Below are positions 1 to 12,720 of a DNA stretch of 64,000 nt, piece by piece. Made by a program: the position numbers and the translations under genes. Source of the DNA: Clavulina sp. PMI_390 (taxonomy: Eukaryota > Basidiomycota > Agaricomycetes > Cantharellales > Hydnaceae); the NCBI GenBank assembly GCA_015039315.1, contig WIDE01000013.1:121556-185555 (forward strand), read 5' to 3'. Positions within the stretch are counted from its first letter, which is position 1. Each line of letters opens with the position of its first letter. The notes under the pieces are model-generated. The model did no database searches, was not told the origin of the DNA, and saw nothing but the letters and a program-made list of their open reading frames with translations.

Positions 1-3000
1 GATATTGGATAAGAGCACAAGGCGAATTAGGTGATGCTCATACCTATGAAGTCGAGTACGATGAGTATACTTTCAACTTAGGACAAGGCAAGTAAGCTTA
101 CAACTCGAATGTTCCTGCGTCATTATTCGTGATTTCAAGGTACAGAGGAGTCACCTTGAAAGCAGAAGTTCGGGAGTGTGAATCTTTGTCGGAGCCATAT
201 ATTGATTCCGTGTGTTGGAAGAGATGTGATAATGCAATAACACCTCGATACCGCACGCGAACATCGCCATCCCTGGCAAGCGTTTTGATAGCGCGATGGG
301 GGGAGATCTCATTCTCGTCGTCGACTTGTGAGGGCTCATCCGTTCGTGCATTCCAAAGTGATTGGTAAGGATCAAGCGCAATGCATCGGTCCAGGAGGAC
401 TGTGGCATCGTCACGCACTTGCCATGAGCTGCAGACACCCTTGCACACCATGTTGATGAGCCAAGACAAAAATGTATGACAATCCTGCGCCATTGCGGAC
501 TCGGAGTTAGCATGGTCTAGCCATAAGTTGGTAGTGGCTCTCAAGAGCTCCACAACTACTCGGTGCATCCGAGTGTTGTGTGACAGATCATAGTTGCGTA
601 GTCTGGTACTAAGATTGGCCAGTACGTCATCCCAGCCATTTAAACCAAATTCGACCTCACCATGTGCCACACTACTCCAAATAAGTAGGGCAAAAGTGGC
701 GAAATGGTTATTGTCCACTGCTGTGATGAGATCGACCCATTTTCGATCACCAGGTGCCTCTTTCCACTGCATTTGGAGTATTGGGGCAGCAGAGATGATT
801 GCAACAGAGGAGGCAAAGTAAAAGCTCAAAGAGAAGCCCTGGTGTTCGGAAGAATGAGGACCAAGGCTATTTTGTGTTATGTCTTTGCGCATCACATTTC
901 CAAACCCATCGCCTTCATCGGGCAGATCGGGACGGTCGGCACCGCCGCCAATGGACAGCAAGGCTGCGTACAAAGTTTTGGATAATCCGTCGAACGTTTC
1001 TTGCATCTTTCGTAGCACACGTCAGTAGAGGAAGTGGGGAGGTTATCAGAGAGAAAATACCGACATCAGATATACACCAGAGGATGTGCTGTGACTCGGA
1101 GTACCGAGAGGCGTCGTAGCAACCGAGAGGCAGAGTCTCCATCACCAAATCGGGGGAGAGAGCGTCCGTCAAAGGATTCCAGGCTTTATTACTAAGCTCA
1201 GGTCGCCTGTACCGAGTTTGCAGAAGGGTCTTCAGTGGGTCGATCATCACAGCTCGCTCAAAATGAGACCAGCTACTCCAGAGGAAGGTGGGCTGGAGGA
1301 AGCTGATGAGTGCACAGGCTGCTTGTACTATCTTACGACTATCGCGATAGCCATTGCACAATAATGTTGCCTGGAAATACAATGCGAAAACGGCGAAGTC
1401 GAGGGTCCGTCGAATCTTTTCCAACGTCGCCACGCTGCGGAGGTCCTTTCCATCCCATTCGTATTGGAGAGTGGTTAGGACACGTTCGAAAAATAGGCAA
1501 AGCTTGAGGCTCGCAGGATTTGGCTTTTGAAGTTTTTGGGCCAAACTCTCGGTCTTTGGCAATGTTGTAAGTTGGAGCGACTTGGGTGAGAGCTCACCGC
1601 TTAACATGTAATTGATCAGGGGGGCAAGGCGAACCTCCGCTAGTTTCGCCTCCACGGAAGCTCCATCAGGGAGAATGGTGGTGAGTAGGATGCGGTCATA
1701 AGCTGGGAGGTCGCACAGGACAGATGATAGCGAAAGTAAATCGCCGACAGAGTGCGCTTCTAGCTTGGATTTGGAGTTGAAGCCGCCAGTAGTTCCGTGT
1801 AGAACATTCCAGCTCTCAATCAGCCAGCTGAGACAGCGATCCTCGAAGTGTAAATTGTAAAGGTGGAGATCACTTCGGCTAATGACACAGCATTCGCGAA
1901 GGAAGGCACAGACTGAGTCGTATGGGAACGGAGGTCCCTGAAATGTGATCTCAGAAGCCATAGTCTCGATATCCTTCGATAGTTGGGATGAAGACACCCA
2001 ACCTCGTTGGATCAAGGCAAAGGCCGCATGACAGCTAGCTCGAGACAAGCCAGGGATGTTCCAACGACGCCAAACGAGGGGCCACAATGAAGCACGATCG
2101 CTATCCGCCGGTCTCTGGGTATCTGATGAAACAAGACAGATCGAGGCAAGGGCGATCAAGGCCCATTGGGCAAGAATATCATCCTCAGCAACGCATTGTT
2201 GTAGAACTTGGGATATTCTTTTGCGGAGCTCCTCATGAAAGCTTCCCCAGTGTCTGTCAATAAGGAACAGTAGCACTTGGCAGCGATATACTCTGGAATA
2301 GGTGCTGCTAGTTCGCGAGATGATAGAGTTCAACAGCGAGCTGAGGAGGTCATCACGCTTCTTATTCTTCGCAGAAAGCGCTGGGCCGGATTCCTCCAGA
2401 GCAACAAACAACTAAAGAAACTTCAGCTGATGACGCAGATTTGAATAGCAAGCAAACTTACCCTGACGAGACAATCGGCATGTAGTTCTAGCGCCAACCA
2501 CGTTAGAGCTTGTTGGTCGCTGAGCACAGGCCCTGAACGAAGCCCTCGCAGTTGAAACGACTCGGCCGAAATGTTGATTTGAGGTACTTCGAGTCGAAGC
2601 TGTTCCAACGATAATATTTCGAGTCCACCTCGCCCAGCTGCTTCTGCCTCCGCATCCAGTACCTTGCAGAGTCGACGGATTTTCTCCAAAGCTTCGCTGG
2701 CTTCAAGTGGCTTTGTGATCGATTCGTTCTTGTGCAGCATGAAAGGCAGAAATTGCCGAAACGCGAGAACGAGACCCTCTTTAACAACGCGGTTCTTTTG
2801 GCTCCAGCTGTCGATTAGAGGCAGCCATGTCTCGTGTCCGAGGTATGACACATCACGCATAGTGTTGAGGGAGAGGTTGGATACCATTGTGTTCATGGCC
2901 ACCACCATGTCATAGTGTATAGAGCTGTCTGGGTATTGAAGAAAGAAGCGCTTAAACCGCTTGAGAATATTTCGCGGCACCGTCACATCATTATCTGAGG

Positions 3001-3736
3001 AGACGTAGTATGATGAGGGTGCACAAGCTAGTACCCTGATTAGGGCTGCGAGCTCAATTTGTTCAAGTGATAACGCGTTGGAAGCCACCTTTTTGCGCTT
3101 TGCAGGGCTACGCGGGGCTGCTGACGGCTTTCGCTTCCCAACAGGGGTACCTGACGTGTCGGACGAAAGCTCGTCCTCATCTGCGTCCATGGCAGCATCG
3201 CTCCTTTCCTTGTCGCTATCATCATCCTCGTCAATGAATGTTCCATCGAGGATGATAGGGTCGTGTAAGATCGAGGAAAAGGAGAAGTGGAGGACTGCCG
3301 TCCACTGGAATCGGTCCAGGTGGTCCAAGTGTGGTTGGTAGGACAGCACGGTGCGCAGAGTTTTAGCGTAGTCCAAGGCAATGGGCTCTATCAGCTTTTT
3401 GCGAGACACCACAGTCTGGTAAAGGTGATCGACAAGCGCTTTCAGCGTTCTCGAGCCCCATCGAGTATGAGACCTCTCAGCAATCCACCGAACGAGAGAG
3501 GCAGCCTCGCCAAGACGTTTGGTCGATGCTGCCGTCTCCTTTTTAAGAAAGTCGACTCTCTCGTTCCGGACACCCTCAAAAAGGCATTGGAAGACGGCCA
3601 GCCAGCCCTTATCGTCTAAGGCTGGGGTATTGTGGAAAGCATCTCGCACATCTTGGTATCCTTCAGCGCGTTCAGTAACTTTGGAGGATTTGAGTTTCCT
3701 GAGCGAACGCTCTGTGCGATTGTCAATGGTAGACAT
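1..3736 (-). CDS. TEL1: Tel1/ATM-family checkpoint kinase, N-terminal part (3' end outside the window)
   Basis: ATM/Tel1 is the PI3K-like kinase that senses DNA double-strand breaks through the MRN complex and maintains telomeres in the nucleus. I read four exons: 3736-2462, 2411-1061, 999-102 and 43-1. They are joined by GT-AG introns of 50, 61 and 58 bp, all phases agree, and the frame is open for 1189 codons before the window ends. The first 30 residues hold the TAN motif typical of Tel1/ATM (LRKLKSSKVTERAEGY, residues 12-27). The rest is helical-repeat-like sequence, with an acidic/basic stretch near residues 165-220 (DEDDDSDKERSDA followed by KRKK). The kinase, FAT and FATC domains must lie beyond position 1 and are not visible. 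The start was chosen because the TAN motif follows it directly and no upstream exon is needed. The gene is downstream of ZDS1 on the same strand. Assignment rests on the TAN motif plus length; Mec1/ATR lacks this motif. Confidence 0.82.
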
Positions 3737-4106
3737 ATGCCAAGAACATCAAAGGGGACTGATGCGGTGGTTGAGCGTACAAAGAGGAAAGAGTCCTTAG
3801 ACCGTATCGCGTAAATAGAGCGACATATTCACAAACACAACAGGACAGGTCATGGAGGATGATTCACCCGTCAAGTTTTGACAGTCATCCAAATATCCTC
3901 ACTGGAGGAGCAGGAACAAGCAATTAAGAAAGGGGGACTCCGCGTGATCATACGTCAAATTTCTACTCGACAAAGTGGGGACTAAGAAAGGCATGGGTGG
4001 TTCATTACTGGTGTGATAGTAAGAGGAAAAGTGGAGAGTACGAAGGGAGACAAGAAGGAACAATGAATGAAGTCCAAGAGTGAGAACGATAGAAAGGGGG
4101 AAGGTA
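3737..4106. other. Intergenic: TEL1 5' flank and ZDS1-like 3' flank
   Basis: About 370 bases between the ZDS1-like stop codon and the TEL1 start. The ORFs seen here are out of frame with either gene and look like chance. It should hold the 3' UTR of one gene and the promoter of the next; no clear motif was recognised. Confidence 0.5.
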
Positions 4107-7100
4107 TCACCGACGCCCAGGTTGCGGTTGATACTGCTGTGGCGGAATCTGCTGGTATTGTTGGGGATAATATTGGGATTGAGGCTGAGGCTGGGGCTGA
4201 TATGGATGTTGCTGCGCATATTGCTGCTGATGTTGCCGCTGATAAACAGCGAGTGGAAGATCTTCTTCCTCGCGCGAACCATACTCATTCGGGCGGACAG
4301 CTCGTACCCCGCCATTTGCAGGCAGTGCTGGAGGCGGTGATGCAGCCCTGCCCCCTTCCTCTCTTGTTCGGGAACGAGATCGAGCCCGAGGGCGACTGCC
4401 GGGAGGTGGAGATCGTGAACGAGGATCTCGTTGAGCGGTTGGTACCGCGGAGGCGGAGAGAGAGCGACCCTGCAGCTTTGCCCCCTGACTATCGTCATTG
4501 AGAATTGGCTTTCCATTTGACGCATTATATGAAGGAGTTCGTGTGCGAAGAGATCCCGGCTGCTGCTGCTGTTGAGGTGGTGGTGATCGTTGCTCGCGGC
4601 GCTGAGGCGAAGTTGGTTCACCTCTATGATCTGAAGGGGAAGTCTGAGGTCTTTGTCGTTGTTGGACTGGTGGGCCAGCTTGGTTGTAGCCGAATTGATC
4701 GTATTCTGGCTGTTGAGGCATCGTATTGCGGCTCATAGGAGGGCGCTGAGGTGACCCCTGGGGCATTCCTTGTTGGTTTTGGGCAACCCAGGACTGGCTC
4801 GAATCGTTCATAGGCGGCATCGCCCCTGGTGGGAGGGACGAAGCTGAACGAGGGGGTTGGCGAGTTATGGGAGGAGGGGAAACTGCGGAGTTCCGAGGAG
4901 ATGGCTGGTCAGGACCAGGGTTGTACGAAGGTTGGTAGTTTTGCTGGTCTTGGTAGGCATGGTCAGTTGGCGGAGGAGAACGCTGCTGTGGCGAACGATA
5001 CTGCTGGTTGGCAGGCGCTGAAGGCCATTGCTGTTGCTGAGGTCCATCTTGGCTATATGCGTCGTAAGGACCATGCCGGTTGTCATGCATCTCGTAGGGC
5101 GAGCCCTGGTCCATTACTGCGCCAATACCATATTGAGGCCCTTTCACAGGTACTTCAGCTTTGCGAGCTCCCGAACGAGGATCCACGCCACTCGCAGATG
5201 CCTTGTTTAGCCCCTTCCGAGCAGGCTGCTGCTGTTCGCGGCGCGCCTGCTCCTGCAACTCGCGTTCTCGCTGCTCCCTTTCCGCCGCAGCTCTCTGTTC
5301 GCGCTCATACCGCTCTCTATCAGCCTGCTCAGCTCTCTCCTGATCCTCTCGCTCTGCAACTCCATGGCTCCCGTTTGTGTCGTGGGAAGGCTGCTGTTGA
5401 GGTTGCGGCTGTGTAGTAGGCTGTTGAGCAGCAGGCTGAGGTGTTGCGGGCTTATTAATGATACCCAGATACCAGAACATGAGGTTACTGATCAACACTT
5501 GCTCATGTAGCGGGCGGCGAGGATTTGCCAGTTTTATGTGGCTAAGCCGATAGACAGCGCGCTCCACGTGTATGGGATAACGAGCATAACCCATTGGTCC
5601 AGGAGGCTCCGGGGTTGTCGCCGTCGCCTTTGAGCGAGATTGGCCGAGCAGAGCAGCGGCGGTTGCAGGACCCTGTCCAGATCCGATGGATGATGACTCT
5701 TCTGTCTTTTTCTTGCCAAAGAGAGAGCCGAAGAAGGACGAATCCTTCTCCTTTGGAGGTGGATGGGAATCTTTCGGCTTTTCCTTTTCCTTTTCCTTTT
5801 CCTTCTTCTTGCTCTTGCTGAAGAGCCCACCCTTCTTTTCTTTTTCCTTTGGCTTCTCAGGTCGCTTCCCTGAGGGTCCCGGCGAAGACGAAGGTTGGTA
5901 GATGGAGGATACCTCCGTGTGCGAGTCCGATACACTGCTGGGGGAGGGAGAACGTGCAGGTGAACCAGATGATGGGACGGGAAGATGGTGTTGAGGAGTA
6001 GGGTGGTACAACTGTGGCTGAGAGATAGGTTGGGAGGTTGGGGATGGGATTGCCGGAGGCGCCGAAGCAGGTCGGGAATCTCGAGGGTCGAATTGAGGAT
6101 GGTGAACAGGTTCAACAACGGCTGGGTAGGGCGATGGATCAGACATTTGATGCCCCAATGGAACAACGGGCTCGTCTTGATCAAAAGAGCCTCGATCAGC
6201 ATAGGAATCAAATATCGCAGCCTCTTCGCTGTACGACAACGGTCGACCATTTTCTCGGTCTTCATGTTCGCCAAACGAGGCCCGAGGAGGCTCAATCATA
6301 GAGGAGCTGGTATGCGGAAGCTGAGGAGGCTCGGATGCAGGAGATTCATCGTCAAAGGATGGGATGTAACGGTCCGGTGCCGCAGCGTGGACTCTACCAC
6401 GCCGTGTCGAAGCGAACCGGTGGCCACCACCTGTTCCCTGAAGATTGGACTTCCGAATCTTTGTTCGAGTGGTGCGTTTCAGCGATTGGGAAGGTTGAGG
6501 GGAGGCGAGAGGCTCGTCTGGGCTATCGCCGGTGTTGATGTTATCCATCTGGTCGATGACTACATAATTCAAGTTCGAATGCACATATGAGTGTTTCCCA
6601 GGTCGGAGGCGAAGAGAATAGCCCGCTCACCAGAGGTATGGTTCATGCTAATACTCCGCTTGAGGACACTCCGCAAACGAGTGGGATCCCCGCTTCTTAC
6701 GGCTTCATCAGCCATGGCTTCCAAAGCCTGGAGCTCCGCTGAAGACAACCCAGGAGCGGACTGCGAGGGGGCCCGCTGGATGGGTCGCCGCGATGGCACG
6801 GTGTCTTCGTTCTCGACTCCATCATTGGCACTAGGTCGATACTGTCTACTCAGCATGGACTTTTGCCGTCCTAGCGTGTTGCCACGCGAGAGCGATCTCG
6901 CGAGCGGTTGGGCGGGATTGGACGACGGCGCCGAGCTCGTGTGTTCAGCCAAGAACGCACGAAACTCGGCAGGTGCGAGCTCAGGATGAAGATGGGCTGG
7001 GAGCCAGAAGAGATGGGAGCCCTCGCTGCTCGCATCGTCGTCTGCATCGCCACTGTCGGCATCCTGGGCCATATGGGCGGGCACACGAGGTATCGGGAGA

Positions 7101-7207
7101 TCTGGATCCAGGGGATGGGATGCATGGCCGTGAGATGAGGAGAGACGCCGTAGGGTCCGCAAACTGGCAGGCTCGCGCTCGGCAGCGTACGCGCCTGAAG
7201 ACTCCAT
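4107..7207 (-). CDS. ZDS1: Zds1/Zds2-like mitotic regulator with Zds_C motif
   Basis: Zds proteins bind and control PP2A-Cdc55, affecting mitotic entry and Cdc14 release, and act in polarity. Exons are 7207-6631 and 6559-4107, joined by a 71-bp intron (donor GTGAGC, phase 1), giving 1009 residues. The conserved Zds C-terminal block is clear at about residues 514-560 (core PIHVERAVYRLSHIKLANPRRP). A second conserved block near residue 70 (HLFWLPAHLHPELAP) is also found in fungal Zds proteins. Upstream of the Zds_C block is a lysine/glutamate-rich run (KKKEKEKEKEKPK) coded by a hexamer repeat. The last 450 residues are Q/P/R-rich and probably disordered, so the Zds_C block is not terminal as it is in yeast. 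I start at ATG 7207 (MESSGAYA); the codon at 7240 upstream is GTG. Family is well supported; exact orthology to Zds1 or Zds2 cannot be resolved. Confidence 0.78.
5779..5812. repeat. TTTTCC hexamer microsatellite inside the ZDS1-like coding region
   Basis: An imperfect run of TTTTCC units (AAGGAA/GGAAAA on the coding strand) encodes alternating Lys-Glu in the ZDS1-like protein. Its length is expected to vary between strains without shifting the frame, because the unit is six bases. Confidence 0.75.
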
Positions 7208-7765
7208 CGTCAAGAGGCGGTGAGTGGTCGGGTGTGACACCTACACGCACAATGGGCACCAGCGAGATGAAACGACAGAAAACCACAGCCCAGAAATCGA
7301 AAGCCTTTCGGCGTCCGCAGATCAAAAACCGACGCAATCCGAGAAAAGAAGAGAGTCGTTGGTTGTCTGAGAAATACAGGCCGAATTATGAGCCTCACCA
7401 ATCGCAATGACGGTGTGTCGGGTATTGCCCGAGTGCAAGGCGCTTATGGGTCCCTGTTTCCTTGACGATTCGAGAGGTCGTCCGACCACACCTCCAGGCA
7501 AACTCGAGCAATCAGAGGGTGCTGGTTTTTAGGAAGCCAAAATTGCGAGTTGGGTTTCAGAAATGAGTGTTTTACCAGAGGACCGGCGCTTCCGAATGTT
7601 TGGCATAAATTTTGGTCAAAATCCAATTATCGAACAGGATGTACACAAAAAGGTATCTGTAGCTCATCAAGAGCCATGAGGGAATAGGGACAACAGGGGC
7701 AACAAGGAAAATTGACAGTCTCTACAATATCGGCGTCGTCAGCTAGATGTCTGGACCTGCCAAAT
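7208..7765. other. Intergenic: ZDS1-like 5' flank and RGD1 3' flank
   Basis: About 560 bases between the RGD1 stop codon and the ZDS1-like start. The short ORFs on both strands show no protein family signal. It is read as the promoter of the ZDS1-like gene plus the RGD1 3' UTR; nothing else was recognised. Confidence 0.5.
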
Positions 7766-10740
7766 TCATCCCTCTTCTTCGTCAACAAAGATGTCCCGAT
7801 AGTGGTCCAAGATAGTCTCAATCGCCTACCAACAAGAAAAATTAGCAAGATCTTGTCTTGCAGAATGGTTAGAGGGCTATTACCTTGCACTGCCAGTTCA
7901 GGTCCAATGTGCCACCTCCTTCTCCTGCGGCCGATGTCGTGCGTGACGGCGCCGGGGGGCTAAGCAACGTGGGGCCGAAGACGATCGCCAGGTTCGACGC
8001 GTGCATCTGATTCACGTTGGAACGTTGGGAGACCCTACACAGTGGGAAGTAGACGTAAAATTAGCTCCCGCAGGATGCTCAAAATGGAAGCTCAGAAATT
8101 TAGCCGGACGTACTCATACAGGTGGCCCATCAGGTACTTCAGGGTTGCATAATTGGGATCTGGTAGATCGTTTACGCGCTCATGCAGTCGGATATGCCTC
8201 AACCTATCCCCTTCGATCTCTGTTGTTGACGAAAGAAATTGGAAGATGAGTCATTCTGGATGACGAAGTGGTCGGAGGGCTGCGGAACAGGACGTACTGG
8301 CAGCTTCCACAAAACCGGCATATAGCCCATACGTGAGTAGAGGCTCAGGGAGCTCACGGAACCATGCCTTGAGCGTGGAGGTGATAGTATTGATGTCTGA
8401 AGCCCATTCTGAGGAGGTAAGGTCAACAGACTCAACGTCTAAACCAGATCCATGTTAGCATAAGAGAGGCATGAAGGAACAGCGTGCACCCACCTCTGTC
8501 GAAAGCACCCTTCAATTTCGTGATCTTGCTTTGGATACCGCTTATCCTATATATACCGACAGAATCTAGTGCTCCCAGATCATGGATCGCCTGACAGCAT
8601 TTTTCAACAACCCGAGGCACCTCTGCACCATCACGCTGCATCTGCTCTGCCAAATATATCCCAAACGTCGGCCCCCGACCCTTTGAAGGCCGGGATTCAG
8701 AGTTACGAGACGCAGTGAGACTCTGCGAGTTATCAGATGAGTTTCGGGCAGGAGAAGAAGGAGCAGGAGCGAGCGAATCTTGGGTGCGGTGATTTTGAGT
8801 GCCAATGGGATTAGCTGAGTTGTAGATGGGTGTGGTAGAGGTAGGGCTATGCACTGGAAGAGGCGGAAGCTAAAACAAGGGGTTGTGAATATAGGTACGC
8901 CAGGCTTGATGAGAGGACAGCGTACGAAGCCTTCTTCCCAAGGGCCTTCTCGCCTGGGTCCTTTCGGTGCATGAGATACTGCATAATGTTGCATGAATAC
9001 TTTGAAGTCCTGTGGGTTATCAATTGATGCGACTATGGCTTTGATCCCAGGTCCATCCTCGATCCCAGCAGGGGTGATTGTTGAACCATCTTGGAGAGCG
9101 ACGTTCTCCAAGAGGAACGCATATCGTGATAGGTGATACTGCAGACCAAGATCGATCTCATCGGCACATTCTTTCAAAGCCTATCAAACGGTCAAATTAG
9201 TAACCTGCAGAGTAGGAGAGAGTCGTCATTGAAGGAAAGTGCGACTCACCCGAAGAATACGAGGGAGCTGGAAGTTGAAGTACTCCTGCCGTAACGTCTG
9301 CGTCTCCTGCACGGCTTTCCGAAGAGTCTCCGCCGCCGATGACATCCTCCCTCTTATGTCCTCTTCCTGGCGCTGCACCTATCCGACGCACGTTATGTGT
9401 CAGCAAAAACGTAATTACCTCATTAAACACGCATATTCTGTAACGAACATTTGCTGGATTTTTACCCTTCAGCAACATCCCGCCTCTCGTCATTGCTTTC
9501 CCGATTACTCGCTTGTTCGCCTTTGAGTTCGTGCTCGATGGCATACCAGCCTCTCTAGAGGATTCGCCCTCTTTGGACAATAGGAAGCGTTGTAGTTCGT
9601 CTGCGGTGGCATCGTGGCGGGACTTGATCTTCTCAAGAGCTTGCTCGGACTCTTGCAAAGTCTTCTCGTATCGAGTGGCAAGATCCTTGGTCTAGGGATT
9701 CGCACCAGAGGGAATCAAATGGGGTCAGGACCTGCGCATATAACAGTAACAAGCGGTAAAACAGGAGTGACAACCCACGTACCCCTTTCCGATTCTTCTC
9801 TACTTCTTTGATGAGCATGTTCAGTTCGTCACTCATTTCGCTCAGCCGTGCGGCGAATTTGATGCGATTATCTGCGATGACTTCGTGCAGTTTCATGGCA
9901 GAATGCCAAGCACCGACGAATGTACTAAGTATTGATGCGCCTAGCATTAGTCAGACAGCGAGGTGTATGAGTATCCAGACGCACCCGGCCTTCCCATCAC
10001 TGATGGTGTACACTTCCGAGGTCTGCCGTGCAAGCTTCTGAAGCCCTTTCCCAAATTCCTCCTCCAGGGTGGCACGTTTTTTGAGAAAGACAGAGGCTTC
10101 CTAAAAAGAGTAGTTATAGAGTGGAAAGCAAGAAGCCGGGGTGAAACCTGGGGCGTACTCTGCAGGAGGTCATGCTTTGCTTGATCCGGTCAAGTAGTAA
10201 TGGCACGCCGACCTAGAGATTGGCACAATTATTTATCAAGTTTATATAGAGAATAAACTAGACTGAGCCACTCACATCCATGTCGCAAAGTGCTCTAAGA
10301 ATTGCTTCGTCGAAACCAGGCTGAACAACATCCTCGACATAGTTGTCAGCGTCTGGTAACGGTTCGTGGTCGTCTGGTACGACAGTATGAGCGCCGTCCA
10401 CATTCGGGTACTCGTCGTAGCCTCCCGTATCTCGTGGAATTAGCGTAAAGTCGCTCGAGGGTGCATCGCCCACCGAGGAAGAATTCTCGTGGTGCATGCT
10501 CGATTGATGATCGCGGTCGTGCTCAGCTGGCGAGCCCCCGGCGGCGATCTGGGCGTCGGAGGCATATTGCTGGTCGTCATACGTGGAATGGCTCGAGGAA
10601 TCATAGGCGTAGGTCCCTGAATTGAGCCCTGATGGGGGTTCCGACGAGTATTGGGTATTGTGGTTGGCACCAGACTCGTCGTTCATGTAGGCTGAGGACA
10701 GCGTGTCCGTATAATCGGCGCTAGCGACTGCTGAAGCCAT
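7766..10740 (-). CDS. RGD1: F-BAR and RhoGAP domain protein, Rgd1-type
   Basis: Rgd1-type proteins bind curved plasma membrane through an F-BAR domain and switch off Rho GTPases (Rho3/Rho4/Cdc42 class) at growth sites. Twelve exons join without frame conflict: 10740-10276, 10212-10159, 10100-9985, 9924-9783, 9691-9419, 9378-9250, 9180-8926, 8869-8494, 8438-8298, 8219-8114, 8034-7884, 7825-7766. The product has 755 residues. Residues 1-155 are Ser/Tyr/Asp-rich. The F-BAR region spans about 156-440 ([20 protein letters not shown] and the coiled [18 protein letters not shown]). A Ser/Pro linker follows. The RhoGAP domain lies at about 545-745, with the arginine finger in GIYRISG (Arg586) and the conserved block [14 protein letters not shown]. 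The 40-bp intron 9418-9379 is the shortest and could be misplaced. It is divergent from the AhpD-like gene, with 233 bp between start codons. Confidence 0.9.
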
Positions 10741-10973
10741 TCATATGACAGACAAGGAGCTGGGGTGCCGTAAAAGGAGAGAGTTTGGGGTGTTAGAGAC
10801 TTGAAACCGCCTCAGCTTTTCAAGAACTGTGGAGGTTCAGTAGTCACGTTAACTTTGGTCGACTCTATTCCAATTCATACAACGACTAGACTGTCACTCC
10901 ACCTAAACTTTTTTTGGAGGCGACTTCAATTTACACATCAAACCACCAACTAGGCCAATTTATATCTGAGGAT
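10741..10973. promoter_or_regulatory. Divergent promoter region RGD1 / AhpD-like gene A
   Basis: 233 bases separate the start codons of RGD1 (minus) and AhpD-like copy A (plus), so both promoters must lie here. The same segment is duplicated upstream of copy B, where it is interrupted by an insert of about 0.68 kb and no longer faces an RGD1 reading frame. No TATA box is evident. Confidence 0.55.
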
Positions 10974-11938
10974 ATGTCAGCTGGGCCTACAACTGCGTTC
11001 CTGACTAGACTCGCTGCGCTGAAGGGGCTTCGCCCTGACTCCTGGTATCTCATCGCTGTACGATCCTTCCTCAAGCTACGAATATAAGCTTCAAAGCTCA
11101 CTGGCTCTCGTGAACCGGGCATTCTACCTCCCCTAAGGCTGCTACGTCGACAGCATTAGGGTATGGACATACATGGGTGCCTAATATATACCGACAAGCC
11201 AAAGTCATTGGCCCCTCTTCCTCACTGTCCACCACGCCCCAGCTATCCTCCAGCGTAGAAATCACGCCTTCTCTACTCGTTGTCAGGCGCCTCAAAGAGG
11301 CTCTCTTCAAGTCTGCTATTCTAATTGGCGTTCCTCGCGTCATAGAAGCTTCATTCGCGCTTAGAGCTGTCACCGAGAACACTCCCGACTTTGACACATC
11401 TTTCACTCGCGAGAGCATCGATGCCACCGCTGCTGGGAACAACGAACGTGGGCTCATCGGGCTAGAAAGGGTGTACCGGAAGCAGTATGGTCCTATCAGC
11501 TCCAAAATGGGGGCAGGTATGAAAGAAATCCGTGCGTCTTTTTCACCATTTCGCATCACAACGTCCGGCCAGCACTGACCGACCACCCAACTCCAATGGT
11601 TTCGTGGTTATTTATACCTCCACACGTCTGCAGGATGGATGTCCGAGAACATTACGTATGGTCTCTTCTTGGGCCCAGTGTCAGAGGCAGATCCCCGTTA
11701 TCCTCTGTCTTTCCCTGAAACCGAAATGGTTGTCTTGTCATGCCTTGTGGCACAACGAGCAAAACGTGAGGTGCTCTGGCATCTGCGTGGGTGCCTTCGT
11801 TCCGGCATGAGTGCGGAAGAAGTTGAGGCGTTGCAGACCGCGATCGAGATTGTTGCTGAGGAGGTGGGCACTGATGTGCGGTCAGACATGCCCAGGGTAG
11901 GTGATGTCGAGGAAGAGGATGACCTCAGTGGGTTATAG
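10974..11938 (+). CDS. AhpD-like / carboxymuconolactone decarboxylase-fold protein, copy A
   Basis: Three exons, 10974-11057, 11138-11531 and 11634-11938, join in phase to give 260 residues. The pattern matches the fungal AhpD-like (CMD superfamily) proteins. An N-terminal WYLIA block is split by the first intron. It is followed by the helical core RRLKEALFKSAILIGVPRVI, then a GL.RVYRKQYG segment, and a C-terminal block (VVLSCLVAQRAKREVLWHLRGCLRSG). Members of this superfamily are helical-bundle enzymes with alkylhydroperoxidase or decarboxylase activity, but most fungal ones are uncharacterised. No CxxC redox pair is seen, so peroxidase activity is doubtful. No signal peptide is seen, so cytosolic location is likely. 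The gene faces a degenerate copy of the lysine-rich protein gene and has an intact paralogue 2.7 kb downstream. An intact frame in both copies suggests both are retained. Confidence 0.75.
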
Positions 11939-12129
11939 AGGACGTCTTATAGAGATGGAGTTTGTGGTTGAATCTCCCACTGCGCATGCATTGTGAATGT
12001 CCAAAAATATGTTGATCAGATATACCTTGCTTATCATGTGTATATTGCGGGGTTTCTAAAATCCCTAAATCAGCCAATTCTTCCCATAGAACGACCCAAT
12101 CCTATGCTGAAAAGCATTCTGACCAGTCC

Positions 12130-12720
12130 CAGACCTCACTCCCAGAAGGTGGTTCCCGTTCTCGTCCACGGTAGCCTTCACCCCGCCACTCCTTGCCCTT
12201 GGAAGCAAACTGCGCCTTCATGCGCTCGTTCTCCAGCTTACGCTTGTGTTTCGCGAGCTTGGCCAAGCGTTCCTTCTCAGTATCGGCCTTTGCAGCTTTC
12301 TTGGTGTCACCCCGAGCCTGGTTTTGTCGCTGCTTCTTAGTCGGTTCACGGGGACGTGACTATGATTACAACGTAGAACGCAAAGTGATATTAATATCCA
12401 AAAAGCAACAGGTATGGGACGGGGAGGGTGTGGGATGGCCGCGCCAGAGATGAGGGTAGACGCTGCTGCTGGGGCCTCTGTAAATCACAAGAGTACGGTC
12501 AATCAGTGGTGACATGATTCTGTGAAGAATCCTGGGACGTACTCTTCTTTGGGCAAGTGGGGACGGAGCTCCATCCATCGTCGTCATCTTCGACCCGCGA
12601 GGAGTCCACATCCTCAAAATCGCCCCATGAGAACCCAGTCGGAGGCTTTTATTGGGGTTCATAACACGCATCACTCAATATAGGGGTGCAGGCTTTTCCA
12701 ACATGCTATGAGTGAGCAAA
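12130..12720 (-). pseudogene. Duplicated 3' fragment of the lysine-rich membrane protein gene
   Basis: On the minus strand this region matches the last three exons of the gene at 14844-16418, including the acceptor before the MLEKPAP exon and the GFSWGDFEDVDSSRVED segment. It is broken. A TGA stop replaces an arginine codon at 12675-12677, nine codons into the copied exon. Single-base indels shift the frame around the GFSW segment. A five-base deletion near 12187-12196 shifts the last exon. The exons for the N-terminal membrane anchor were not copied. It is best read as a dead passenger of the tandem duplication rather than a gene. Confidence 0.8.

Noticed and set aside
5534..6295. 253-codon minus-strand ORF overlapping the ZDS1-like gene
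   Set aside because: Alternative frame of the repetitive Zds coding sequence; the Zds_C block is in the other frame.
12366..12674. Minus-strand 102-codon ORF considered as a real small gene
   Set aside because: It is an out-of-frame reading of the degenerate copy of the lysine-rich protein exons, which contains a stop and indels.
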